This document shows positions 16,444 to 24,686 of a stretch of 64,000 nucleotides of DNA, in pieces. The translations under genes were made by a program, and so were the position numbers. The stretch's first letter is position 1; each line of letters starts with the position of its first letter. The notes beneath the pieces are model-generated. The model ran no database searches. It saw nothing but the letters and a program-made list of their open reading frames with translations, and was not told where the DNA came from. The DNA is from AP-15 sp963797115 (GTDB taxonomy: Bacteria > Pseudomonadota > Alphaproteobacteria > ATCC43930 > CGMCC-115725), in the NCBI GenBank assembly GCA_963797115.1, contig CAWCOH010000001.1, positions 1,054,001-1,118,000 of the forward strand, in the 5' to 3' direction.

Positions 16444-17625
16444 ATGACGGCAGCTACGGAGCCGCTGGTCGGGGTGATCAACGCCGGCTCCTCTTCGGTA
16501 AAGTTCAGTTTCTACGAGGGCGAGCGGCGGATTCTCAGCGGGCAGGTCGATGGGATCGGCGCGCGTCCTTCCGCGAGTGCCGCAGGGCCCGGCGGCGAAA
16601 AGCTCGCGCCCCCGGATCTCGGCTCGGAGCCGGCCACCGTGCCGAGCGAGGTATTGCCGACCATCCTGCCCTGGGCAAGGGAGCGGCTCGGCGACCGGCG
16701 ACTCGCGGCGCTCGGCCACCGGGTGGTCCATGGCGGCCTGCGCTACTCGCGGCCCGCCCGGGTCACTCCGGAACTGCTGGGCGAACTCGAGGCTTTGGTG
16801 CCGCTCGCACCATTGCATGAGCCGCACAATTTGGCACCGATCAAGATGGCGATGAGGCTCAATCCCGAATTGCCGCAAGTCGCCTGCTTCGACACCGCTT
16901 TCCACCGGACGGCACCCGAAGTCGATCAAGCCTTTGCGCTGCCCTACTCGTTTTATGAGGAGGGGATACGGCGCTACGGCTTCCACGGCCTGTCCTACGA
17001 ATACATCGCCTCGGTATTGCCGCAGCGGGCGCCCCAAATCGCCAATGGTCGCGTCGTCGTCGCCCATCTCGGCAATGGCTGCTCGGCTTGCGCGATGCGG
17101 GACCGCGTGTCGATGGCGACGACGATGGGGTTCACGGCGCTCGACGGATTGCCGATGGGCACCCGCTGCGGCGAGCTCGATGCCGGCGTCGTACTGCACT
17201 TAATCCAGCAGAGAGGGATGTCGCCGGAGGATTTGGTCGACCTCCTCTATAGGCGCTCGGGCATGCTGGGGCTGTCCGGTGTTTCCTCGGATTTCCGCGA
17301 GCTCCTGGCCAGTGACAATCCGCGGGCGCGCTTCGCCGTCGAGCTCTTTTGCAATCACGTCGCCCGCCACATCGCCTCGCTCGCAGCGGTGCTCGGCGGG
17401 CTCGACGGCATCGTGTTCACCGCCGGGGTCGGTGAAAATGCGGCCCCGGTAAGGGGCGCGATCTGCCGGGCATGCGCCTGGCTCGGAGTGGAATTGGACG
17501 AGGAGGCCAATCAACAACACAAGGATCGCATCACCACATCGCAGAGCCGTGTCGCCGCTTATGTGATAAAAACCGACGAAAATCTGATGATCGCCCGCCA
17601 TGCACGGGCGCTGGTGGGCGGCTGA
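16444..17625 (+). CDS. ackA: Acetate kinase
   Basis: 393 residues, the usual length, with a good ribosome site (AGAGAGGGAGGGCC). ASKHA-fold motifs are in place: VINAGSSSVKFSFYEG at the N-terminus, GHRVVHGGLRYSRP, ACFDTAFHRTAPEVDQAFAL, GFHGLSYEYI, VVAHLGNGCSACAM, TMGFTALDGLPMGTRCGELD, and GIVFTAGVGENAAPVRGAIC. It converts acetyl phosphate plus ADP to acetate plus ATP (reversible). Neighbouring phosphate acyltransferase and the phosphoketolase at 32106 supply the acyl phosphate. A propionate or butyrate preference cannot be ruled out. Confidence 0.92.
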   Translation: MTAATEPLVGVINAGSSSVKFSFYEGERRILSGQVDGIGARPSASAAGPGGEKLAPPDLGSEPATVPSEVLPTILPWARERLGDRRLAALGHRVVHGGLRYSRPARVTPELLGELEALVPLAPLHEPHNLAPIKMAMRLNPELPQVACFDTAFHRTAPEVDQAFALPYSFYEEGIRRYGFHGLSYEYIASVLPQRAPQIANGRVVVAHLGNGCSACAMRDRVSMATTMGFTALDGLPMGTRCGELDAGVVLHLIQQRGMSPEDLVDLLYRRSGMLGLSGVSSDFRELLASDNPRARFAVELFCNHVARHIASLAAVLGGLDGIVFTAGVGENAAPVRGAICRACAWLGVELDEEANQQHKDRITTSQSRVAAYVIKTDENLMIARHARALVGG

Positions 17626-17650
17626 TACTGACAGAATGGAGGGAAAGCTG

Positions 17651-18127
17651 ATGTCATCCGATCGCGGCACAACTCAAGCCGGCGGCACGGGAGTCGGGAC
17701 ATTTTCGGCCGCCGATCTCAAGCGTCGCATGGCGGAGCGCGAGTCGGCAAAGGCGGCCGAGGAATTGGCTCGGATGCGCGAGCAGGAGGAAAAGCAGAAG
17801 GCGGTGATGGAGGAATTCCACAAGCCGCCCGCCAGGACACCCGACCAGGTGATGCAGCTCGTCACGAACCTCGTTAACCATGCGGCCGAGGCCGGACAGA
17901 CCGAAGTGCAGGTTTACCGTTTTCCCAACCAGCTGTGCAGCGATCGCGGCCGAAGGATCAATAACTCGCAGCCCGATTGGGAGAAGACTTTGGAAGGCCG
18001 GCCGAAGTTGGCCTACGAATTCTGGCACGACCACCTGCGGCCACTCGGCTTCGGGCTGAAGGCTGAGGTGGTCGAGTATCCCGGCGGAATGCCCGGTGAC
18101 ATCGGCTTCTTCCTTACCTGGAAGTAG
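17651..18127 (+). CDS. Conserved hypothetical protein, operon partner of ackA
   Basis: 158 residues from the ATG at 17651, chosen because GGAGGGAAAGCTG lies just upstream; it begins 25 bases after ackA. Residues about 20-60 form a charged coiled-coil-like helix (LKRRMAERESAKAAEELARM), followed by a compact domain with TEVQVYRFPNQLCSDRGRRI and FGLKAEVVEYPGGMPGDIGF. I do not recognise a named family. The position at the end of the DUF3141-Pta-FabI-AckA run suggests a role in the same process. Confidence 0.65.
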   Translation: MSSDRGTTQAGGTGVGTFSAADLKRRMAERESAKAAEELARMREQEEKQKAVMEEFHKPPARTPDQVMQLVTNLVNHAAEAGQTEVQVYRFPNQLCSDRGRRINNSQPDWEKTLEGRPKLAYEFWHDHLRPLGFGLKAEVVEYPGGMPGDIGFFLTWK

Positions 18128-18715
18128 AAGAACGCGCACCCACCGAGCGGGCGGCGGTCACGCCATGCGCGATGACGCTGAGCAGGACCGTCCAGCCGGG
18201 CGCGACCATAGTCGTGTCATTACCGCGCAGCACCCAAGTCAGCAGCGCCAACGCCTTGCCTAAATGCTCGGCGCCGCCCAACAACTCCTCCTTGTGCCGC
18301 ACGCCGAGACGCTCACCAACAGCCCGCCGACAAGGCATGCGATAAACTCGCTGCCGCCCATCGCCTGCGCCGCTGCAAGCCAGGCGGCTGCGAGTGCCCC
18401 ATCGGGATTTCCACCCAGTGCTCGCTGATCCAGCCGTGCCGCTCGGCAAAGCGCAGCATCAAGGTAGTCAACCAGGTCAGCGCCAGGCCGAGGATCAGGC
18501 CGATGCCGATGTTCTTCCGCAACCACCCCGGCGGCATGACTGATGGCTGCGCCCTCGATGTGGGTGCCGACCGCCAGTCCGAGCAGGAGTACGATGATCG
18601 GCACACAGATGCCGTCGTCGAGACCGCTTTCGAGGTTGAGCGCCCCGCCCATGACCGCCGGTACCGTCGCGTTTGTTACGACCGCGTTGCCGGGCGCCGC
18701 ATCCGTGAACGAACC
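18128..18715 (-). pseudogene. Degenerate CPA1-type Na+/H+ antiporter gene
   Basis: Pieces of a NhaP-like cation/proton antiporter can be followed in order on the minus strand but in changing frames: SFTDAAPGNAVVTNATVP and ALNLESGLDDGICVPIIV (about 18715-18600), IGIGLILGLALTWLTTLM (about 18520), AAAQAMGGSEFIACLVGGLL (about 18380), then GVRHKEELLGGAEHLGKALA and TVLLSVIAHGVTAA at the end. At least three frameshifts, a missing N-terminal half and an internal deletion before the C-terminus make it non-functional. The family motif TDA-xxx-AVVT and N-x-ESGL-x-DG identify it. Confidence 0.75.
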
Positions 18716-18765
18716 TCTCTGAGACGGCCGAGCGGCTTCAATCGCGGCGCGCGGGTTAACGAGCC

Positions 18766-18779
18766 TTGATCTAAGTCAC
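18766..18779. promoter_or_regulatory. FNR-type box upstream of ppk2
   Basis: TTGATCTAAGTCAC has one intact half-site and one changed base in the other. Its centre is about 60 bases before the ATG at 18833, and TAATAT at 18804-18809 is well placed as a -10 element. The spacing fits an activator site near -41.5. Confidence 0.6.
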
Positions 18780-18832
18780 TTCCCGCCGTTAAATCGGCCT
18801 TTCTAATATCCTTCTTTGACAGCGAGAGTGTC

Positions 18833-19642
18833 ATGCCGAACGCAAAGAGTGATCCCGTTGCAAGCAGCGAAAGGCTGAAACGTAAGGAATATGAACGGGA
18901 ACTTGCCCGGTTGCATGCCGAGTTCGTCAAGCTCCAGCTATGGGTGGTGCATGAGGGGCGTAAGGTCTGCATCATCTTCGAGGGGCGTGACGGGGCGGGC
19001 AAGGGCGGCACGATCAAGGCCATGACCGAGCGGGTGAGCCCGCGCATCTTCCGGATCGTGGCGCTCCCGGCGCCGACCGAGCGTGAAAAATCGCAGATGT
19101 ACGCCCAACGCTACATTCCGCATCTCCCAGCCGCGGGGGAGATCGTGATCTTCGACCGCAGCTGGTACAACCGCGCCGGCGTCGAACGCGTGCTGGGGTT
19201 CTGCACCGAGGAGGAAGTCAAACACTTTTTGGAGGTGGTGCCCCTGTTCGAAAAGATCGTCGTCGAATCCGGAGTCATTCTCCTGAAATATTGGCTGGAG
19301 GTCAGCCCCGAGGAGCAGAGGAAACGGCTCGAGTCGCGCATCGATGACGGGCGCAAGATCTGGAAGCTGTCGGACATGGACCTCAAGTCGTACTCACGGT
19401 GGTACGATTACTCGCGGGCGCGCGACGAGATGTTCCTTGCCAGCGATACGTCATGGGCACCGTGGTACGTCGTTCACTCCGACGATAAAAGGCGGGCGCG
19501 GCTCAACGCCCTTACACATATCCTGAGCCGGATTCCCTACGAAGGGCTGAAGCGCGAAAAGGTCGAGCTGCCCAAGAGGCAGCACCGAGGTGACTACAAG
19601 GACCCCGACTACCCGTTCAGGGTTATCCCCGAGCCCTTCTGA
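18833..19642 (+). CDS. ppk2: Polyphosphate kinase 2
   Basis: 269 residues, single PPK2 domain. Walker A is IIFEGRDGAGKGGTI (about 48-60), followed by the arginine-rich segment TERVSPRIFRIVALPAPTER. Walker B plus lid is IVIFDRSWYNRAGVERVLGF (about 104-123), with KYWLEVSPEEQRKRLESRID and MDLKSYSRWYDYSRARDEMF further on. It transfers phosphate between polyphosphate and nucleoside phosphates, allowing GTP/ATP to be made from stored polyphosphate. An FNR-type box and good -10 element precede it, tying it to the same low-oxygen programme as the acetate kinase operon. Confidence 0.9.
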   Translation: MPNAKSDPVASSERLKRKEYERELARLHAEFVKLQLWVVHEGRKVCIIFEGRDGAGKGGTIKAMTERVSPRIFRIVALPAPTEREKSQMYAQRYIPHLPAAGEIVIFDRSWYNRAGVERVLGFCTEEEVKHFLEVVPLFEKIVVESGVILLKYWLEVSPEEQRKRLESRIDDGRKIWKLSDMDLKSYSRWYDYSRARDEMFLASDTSWAPWYVVHSDDKRRARLNALTHILSRIPYEGLKREKVELPKRQHRGDYKDPDYPFRVIPEPF

Positions 19643-19658
19643 GCTGCCACGCTCTGCC

Positions 19659-20403
19659 GTGCCGAGACAGCCGATAGCGGTACCGGACCGCCGGCGCATC
19701 TCCCTCGCCATCGGCGAGGGCCGCAAATCGTTTCGTTCCTGGCAGGACCGGATCAGAGATCCGAGCCTGACGGTGCTGCTGGTCCTAGAGATATGTCTCG
19801 TCTTTGTCGCTGCACCGCTGGCAGCGCAAGGATTGTCAGGCGCCCGACCGATCGTTGAGACATTAGTCCTGGCGATGCTGATGATCGTTGTCGTGCTATC
19901 CCGTCGGCGGGGTGCAATCGTGGCGATCCTGCTGGGACTGGCCGCCGATTTGGCGAGCCTCTCGTTTGGAGCGGAATGGTCACCGATCACTGCGAGCTTG
20001 CTTCACCGCGGCGGAAATGCGTTGACCTTCTTGGCGCTGACCTGGGTTGTGGCGCATGCTGTCTATGCTCCCGGTCGCATTACCTTCCATCGCCTTCAAG
20101 GCGCTGCCGTCATTTATCTCAACCTCGCGACGATCTTCGCCGCGGTCTTCAGCCTGATCTGGGACTTGAACTCTATGGCCTTCGCCAACCTTCCCGCTCC
20201 GACAGGCGGTCCGGATGAACTCGCCACGATGCTGTACTTCAGCCTCACCACTCTGACCACAACAGGCTTCGGCGACATTGTGCCGGTCGATCCGTTCGCC
20301 CGCAGCATGGCGAACCTGGAGTTCGATCCTCGGGCAGTTCTACCTCGCGATCACGGTCGCCCGCCTGGTCACGCTCGAACTCGAAGACCGCCGCCGTCGC
20401 TGA
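19659..20403 (+). pseudogene. Two-TM-type potassium channel gene broken by a one-base frameshift
   Basis: The frame begins shortly after ppk2 (start uncertain; GTG at 19659 or an upstream ATG at 19590 inside ppk2). It encodes hydrophobic segments around LTVLLVLEICLVFVAAPLAA, IVETLVLAMLMIVVVL and VIYLNLATIFAAVFSLIW. The pore then follows with filter TTTGFGDIVPVDPF. After SMANLE the frame is lost. One frame over, the text continues LGQFYLAITVARLVTLELED and stops at 20403, as expected for the inner helix end. Removing one T at 20322-20323 (gagTTcgatcc) restores NLESILGQFY. Either a recent mutation or a sequence error. Confidence 0.75.
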
Positions 20404-20963
20404 TGGGAGCCGCGTCATTGGAATGACTTGAATGTCGAAGCCGGGCTATCGAACTCGCTGAAGCGGAAATGAACAAGCGTGGCCTCGCGGTCCACGGACG
20501 GCCCGAGCCAAGGGGCTCTATGAAAAGCCCTACTTCCGAACATCGCTCGCGTTGCCAACGAAGAAACTGTTCACCTCACGTCAACCCTCGAGCATTGCCG
20601 CCACCTTCGACTGACAACAACGCTCGGTGTCGGCGGTCAACTCGAGGAGCCGAAGGGGCCCAATTTCTTAAACTTCAATATCGGCGCCAGCGCGTCGGAG
20701 AATCCCACCTTCAGCATCTCGCCTCTTTCAGGCGAATAGCAAGCGGGTTGCCACCCGTTCCGAGGGCGCCAGGGAGAGGCAACGGAAAGAGAACAGTCTT
20801 CGGTCGACATCCTGATTCCGGGCCGTTTCCCTCTCCCTCGTTTAGCACCATCCTCGCCTTGATGTTCGTCGTGCTCAGTGGGTGGTGCGTCGTACGTCGG
20901 ATCGACTGCGACTTTGCTTGTCGCGCCTTCCGGCAAACGGGAGGGTCGGCGACGCGGCTGTGG
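20404..20963. other. Region without an intact gene, with a possible lipoprotein-gene relic
   Basis: No intact gene is supported. At 20611-20739 the plus strand reads LTTTLGVGGQLEEPKGP then GASASENPTFSISPLSGE and a stop. This resembles the 'GGATAAS...RPTVVYSPLTGTDF' part of the broken lipoprotein gene at 41827-42904, so it may be a remnant of a paralogue. The remainder shows nothing I can interpret. Confidence 0.3.
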
Positions 20964-21944
20964 TCACCGGTGGGACGGGACCGCCCGCGGATCGATCTGC
21001 ACGGTCGCGGTCATCCCGGCCGCGAGAACTACACCCTCCGGTACCTCGTCGATGTGGATGCGCACCGGGATGCGCTGCGCCAGGCGCACCCAAGTAAAGA
21101 TCGGGTTGACCGTGGCGAGCCCTTGCCCGTTGGGCTGCGCGTTCGCCACATTGATGCCGCGGGCGATGCTGCCGACATGGCCGCGAATGATGTGGCTGTA
21201 GCCCATCAGCTTGATGCTGGCCGGGTCCCCCACCTGTATCGGCTCGAGATTGGTCTCCTCGAAATAGCCGTCGATCCAGAACGAGTCGTCATCGACGAGC
21301 GAGATTATGTTCTCGCCGACAGTGGCGTAATCGCCGAGCTGAGCCAATAAGTTGGTCACCCAGCCGTTGACCGGCGAGTGGATCTGCGTGCGCTCGAGGT
21401 TGACCCGCGCCTGATCGAGATTGGCGACGGCCTGCTGATATTGGGCCTGGGCGGCGACCGCGCTGCTCACATAAGTCTGTTTCTCTTCGATCGTTGCGGC
21501 AAGGTCGGTCAACTGCTGCCGGCGTTTTGCCTCTCTCTCGGCGTTCTGCGCGCTGGCCTGGGCCTGCTGCACCGCCGCCTCGTTGAGGCTGACCGCAATC
21601 TTGTAGTTGGTCGGGTCGACGACCATCAGCAGGTCGCCCTTGTGCACAAACTGGTTGTCGGCGACTGGCAATTCGACGATGCGCCCGGCGACCTCCGGCG
21701 CCATCGTCACGACATAGGCGCGCACCGTGCCGTCGCGCGTCCATGGCGCTCCCATATAGGCGTCCCACATCGCCCGACCGAGCACGACGGCGACCGCGAT
21801 CACTGCCAGAGTAATCAGCAGGGGAAAAATACCAAACCGGCGCCGGCGTGTGGCGGGTAGCGTCGGTGTCGGCTCCAGCAGCCGGGCCGCCGCCGAACTC
21901 TCGTCCTCGACCTCACGCCTCGCCTTGGTGTCGATGCCGGACAT
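20964..21944 (-). CDS. HlyD/EmrA-type membrane fusion protein
   Basis: 326 residues from the ATG at 21944 (MSGIDTKARR). A cytoplasmic tail is followed by one transmembrane helix (FGIFPLLITLAVIAVAVVLG), the lipoyl/barrel-sandwich half (APEVAGRIVELPVADNQFVH), a coiled-coil hairpin (EAAVQQAQASAQNAEREAKR) and the second half IHSPVNGWVTNLLAQLGDYA. The ending GMTATVQIDPRA is typical. It forms the periplasmic adaptor for the FUSC pump encoded just upstream (22155-24173), with the DUF1656 protein between. This FUSC-DUF1656-HlyD order is the AaeB/AaeX/AaeA arrangement for export of aromatic acids or similar compounds. Confidence 0.88.
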   Translation of the reverse strand: MSGIDTKARREVEDESSAAARLLEPTPTLPATRRRRFGIFPLLITLAVIAVAVVLGRAMWDAYMGAPWTRDGTVRAYVVTMAPEVAGRIVELPVADNQFVHKGDLLMVVDPTNYKIAVSLNEAAVQQAQASAQNAEREAKRRQQLTDLAATIEEKQTYVSSAVAAQAQYQQAVANLDQARVNLERTQIHSPVNGWVTNLLAQLGDYATVGENIISLVDDDSFWIDGYFEETNLEPIQVGDPASIKLMGYSHIIRGHVGSIARGINVANAQPNGQGLATVNPIFTWVRLAQRIPVRIHIDEVPEGVVLAAGMTATVQIDPRAVPSHR

Positions 21945-21951
21945 CGCGAAT

Positions 21952-22158
21952 TCATCGCGCCGCGAGGGCCAGTACCATGGTCGAGAGCACAATCATGTAA
22001 ACGGCAAACACGAAAGCGGCCGGGTGCCAGACATGGCGCAGCAAGCCGAAACGGGCGACAAACCGCCGCAACCCGACCGTCACCACCCAGGCGGCAACCA
22101 TCATCACCGAAATCGGCGCCACATAGACGCCGAACAGGTTGAGCTCGGTGAACCTCAC
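21952..22158 (-). CDS. DUF1656 (AaeX-like) small membrane protein
   Basis: 68 residues starting with GTG at 22158, whose GTGA overlaps the stop of the FUSC gene. Two hydrophobic segments are present: VYVAPISVMMVAAWVVTVGL and PAAFVFAVYMIVLSTMVLAL. The opening FTELNLFGVYVAP is the DUF1656 signature (E-x-x-xxGVYVPPL). It is always found between FUSC-type pump and adaptor genes, and is presumed to be a small accessory subunit. It lies 7 bases upstream of the adaptor start. Confidence 0.8.
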   Translation of the reverse strand: MRFTELNLFGVYVAPISVMMVAAWVVTVGLRRFVARFGLLRHVWHPAAFVFAVYMIVLSTMVLALAAR

Positions 22159-24173
22159 TCGGGCGCTCCTGCGTCGAAGTAAACGATATGTTGGGCGAGC
22201 GCCTCCGACATCGCAAGGATGCTGCCCCGAGCCCGCAGGGCTGCGATGTCCGGGCGAGCGGCAAGCATCTCGTCGAGCCGAGCGAGACGGGTGGTCGCGA
22301 TCGCAATTGCGCCTCTCGCCAAGGGCTCGAGCGCGGCCTCGACCTCGGAGGCCAGATCCATTCGATGAGCAATGCGGCGAAGCTGGATGATCTCGGTCCC
22401 GACGGAGAGTGCGGCCAACATCTGCGACCGTTGCAACGGTTGGGCCTCGTCCGGCAATGCCCACAGCCGGCCATACATACGGCCCTCCCAATCTTCGGGC
22501 ATCCGCGGGATCCGATCCGTCGCGAGGCTGTGCAGATCGCGCAAAGTCAGTGCCAGCAACCGGCGCGTCCGAAATGCGGGTGACAGCGGCGGGATCAAGC
22601 GAAACGACGACGCTGCGGCGCCTACGCCGAGCACGATCGCCAACGAGGCGTTGTAAAATTGTTGAGTGTCGTAGCTCATCTGATTGGCGGGGGCGAGCAA
22701 CGGCACGAAATTTGCCGCCATCGCGGTAAACATTGCGGTCTGCCACGGCTGGGCCATCCCTGCCCCGGCAGGCACCAGAACAAGGCCGATTGCGAGGCTG
22801 AAGGCGGCAAATGTCTCCAACTTCGGCAGCACTGCGAATGCGACGATCGCAGCCAAAGCGGCGGCGAGGCTCGTCCCTATCATAAAACTTTTGGCGGTAG
22901 CGTAAGCCTGGTCGGCTCGCGGCGCGAACAGGATGACCCCGATCGCGGCAAAAGTGATGGCTGCCGCGCCATTCGGCCATGCGGTAACGACCCAGAAAAG
23001 CTCGGCGGCGCCGATGACGATGAAGGCGCGGCCGGCATTAATGAGAGAGGGCAGCCAATCGGGCACACGAAGCCGGAGGCCGCCGCGCCAGGGAACCCGC
23101 CGAGCAGGATCGGCGACGAGTAGGGCCAGCCCGTTCAGCGCGCGCGCAGTGCCCGCCAGCACCTCGGCCGTTTGGTCAGTGAGCAGCCGCAGCGACGGCG
23201 TGCTTGCCGGCAACGCCATCAGCCGTCGTACCGCCGCCTCGCAGATCAGGCTCAGACCGACGGGATCTGCAATCCAGCGCGCTGGCTCGCCCTGCTCCGG
23301 CACGGATCGCAGTTCCGCGGGCATGCCTTGCAGAATAGCATCCGCTTCCTGCCGAGCCCGGTCGACCGAGAGGCTCCCTAAGTGCACAGCTACCGCGCGC
23401 CAGCTCGCCAAAGCCGAAAACAAACCATCAACGGCCGTCTGCAACACCGGTGAGTGATAACGCAGTTGCGAGGACTCGCCGATGGCCTCGTCGATCACTG
23501 GGTCGAGCGCGATGACGCGCCGGGCGAGCTCGCGTCTCACCGACTGAGTATCGTCGAAATTGGCTCCGGCCGCCGTCAACGTGGCGGTGTATCGGCCGGC
23601 GATTTGGCTCGAAATGGCTGCAAACAGCGTGGCCAGCCGGCGTCGCGCACCGCCGAAATCCGTTCCGGCGAGAACAACACCGGCGGAGACGATGCCGATG
23701 CCGATCTCGCTGACGCGGTAGATCGCGAGCATAAAGGCCTCGCCGTTCGGGCCACCGGTTGCGCCGAACTGGTCGCTCGCAATGATCGCGGCGGTATAGC
23801 CGGCGAGAGCGGCGGCATAGGCCGCGAAATTTCTTAGAAGAGTGGCGACGAGAGCGCATAGGGCGCCCCACAACGCCAGCCCCACGAGAAACGGTGCGCG
23901 GTGCTGCAGAAAACACGCCGTCAGCACCACTATGGCGACCGCCCCGATGATGGTGCCGATCATGCGGAACCAGCCCTTGCGCAGCGACGCTCCGAGATGA
24001 GGCTGACAGACGATGGCCGCCGTCGCGCCGGCCCAGTATGCGTTGTCGAGCTCGAGCCAGAACGCGACATAGAGCGCGAGGCAAACCGAAGCCCACAGCC
24101 TCAGGCCGAAAAGCAGACTTTGGGATATCGCGAGCATGCGAGCGACTTTGGCGTTCGTGTCCGGCGACGGCAA
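22155..24173 (-). CDS. FUSC-family (AaeB-like) efflux transporter
   Basis: 672 residues with two membrane bundles. The N-terminal one (about 20-160) includes LRLWASVCLALYVAFWLELD, YWAGATAAIVCQPHLGASLR and GTIIGAVAIVVLTACFLQHR. The second (about 355-510) has a related repeat: GRAFIVIGAAELFWVVTAWP and NGAAAITFAAIGVILFAPRA. A soluble, helical domain lies between them and another at the C-terminus. The 'YWA-xxx-AxIV-QP--GA-L-KG--R--GT--GA' motif is diagnostic of the fusaric acid resistance/AaeB group. First gene of the pump-DUF1656-adaptor operon, with overlapping stop and start. The exported compound is unknown. Confidence 0.88.
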   Translation of the reverse strand: MPSPDTNAKVARMLAISQSLLFGLRLWASVCLALYVAFWLELDNAYWAGATAAIVCQPHLGASLRKGWFRMIGTIIGAVAIVVLTACFLQHRAPFLVGLALWGALCALVATLLRNFAAYAAALAGYTAAIIASDQFGATGGPNGEAFMLAIYRVSEIGIGIVSAGVVLAGTDFGGARRRLATLFAAISSQIAGRYTATLTAAGANFDDTQSVRRELARRVIALDPVIDEAIGESSQLRYHSPVLQTAVDGLFSALASWRAVAVHLGSLSVDRARQEADAILQGMPAELRSVPEQGEPARWIADPVGLSLICEAAVRRLMALPASTPSLRLLTDQTAEVLAGTARALNGLALLVADPARRVPWRGGLRLRVPDWLPSLINAGRAFIVIGAAELFWVVTAWPNGAAAITFAAIGVILFAPRADQAYATAKSFMIGTSLAAALAAIVAFAVLPKLETFAAFSLAIGLVLVPAGAGMAQPWQTAMFTAMAANFVPLLAPANQMSYDTQQFYNASLAIVLGVGAAASSFRLIPPLSPAFRTRRLLALTLRDLHSLATDRIPRMPEDWEGRMYGRLWALPDEAQPLQRSQMLAALSVGTEIIQLRRIAHRMDLASEVEAALEPLARGAIAIATTRLARLDEMLAARPDIAALRARGSILAMSEALAQHIVYFDAGAPE

Positions 24174-24686
24174 TGTCCTCTTCCAGCCGGTCAGCGTCCG
24201 CTACGAAGGAGGCGCGAAGACCCTACCCAAACCGCGGTTTAGCCGATCTGGCGGCGTCCTGAGCATCGCCTCGTCGCACCGCCCTGCGCCATCGCCTTCT
24301 GCGCCACGCCGTCGTCATCCAAATCGACGCACTGCCGACCAGGAATTATTCAGCCGTTGACACCTCGCCGCGATGGCTCATTTTCGTTTCCGAATGCTTC
24401 ATATTTTACGGCGTGGGGGATAGTCGGTACCGCCGTGTTAATCTACACCGTTGCGGTGTGTTGGATCTTCCGCGGCAAGGTTAGGGGCTCCCACTAAACA
24501 CGATCCTTCGGCCTGATCAGTCCGAACCTGCAGTGCGAGCAACTGGGGGAGGAGCGAAACGCATGACGCAGACGAGTGCCGGTACCGCCCACTGCAATGG
24601 ATCTCACGGCTCCTGGATGGATCTACCTTCGCATTGCCCCGGGCAGATCCGCCGTGACGTTTCCGTGACTATGGGAAGACACTGCC
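24174..24686. other. Divergent promoter region with gene relics
   Basis: 513 bases between the divergent FUSC operon and the HAD gene. No intact gene. The right part carries a fragment resembling the C-terminus of a cytochrome bd oxidase subunit II (listed separately). I found no FNR-type box here. Confidence 0.4.
24384..24497 (+). pseudogene. Fragment resembling the CydB C-terminus (cytochrome bd oxidase subunit II)
   Basis: The plus strand reads SFPNASYFTAWGIVGTAVLI then YTVAVCWIFRGKVRGSH and stop. CydB proteins end in a helix of the form 'VG-AVLIPIIL-YTAYSYWVFRGKV'. The match is good if five residues are missing in the middle. There is no start or upstream coding sequence. A chance match to another membrane protein tail is possible. 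Confidence 0.4.

Noticed and set aside
20469..21350. Long plus-strand frame of 293 codons
   Set aside because: Its second half is the antisense of the clear HlyD-type gene at 20964-21944 and the first half has no recognisable features.
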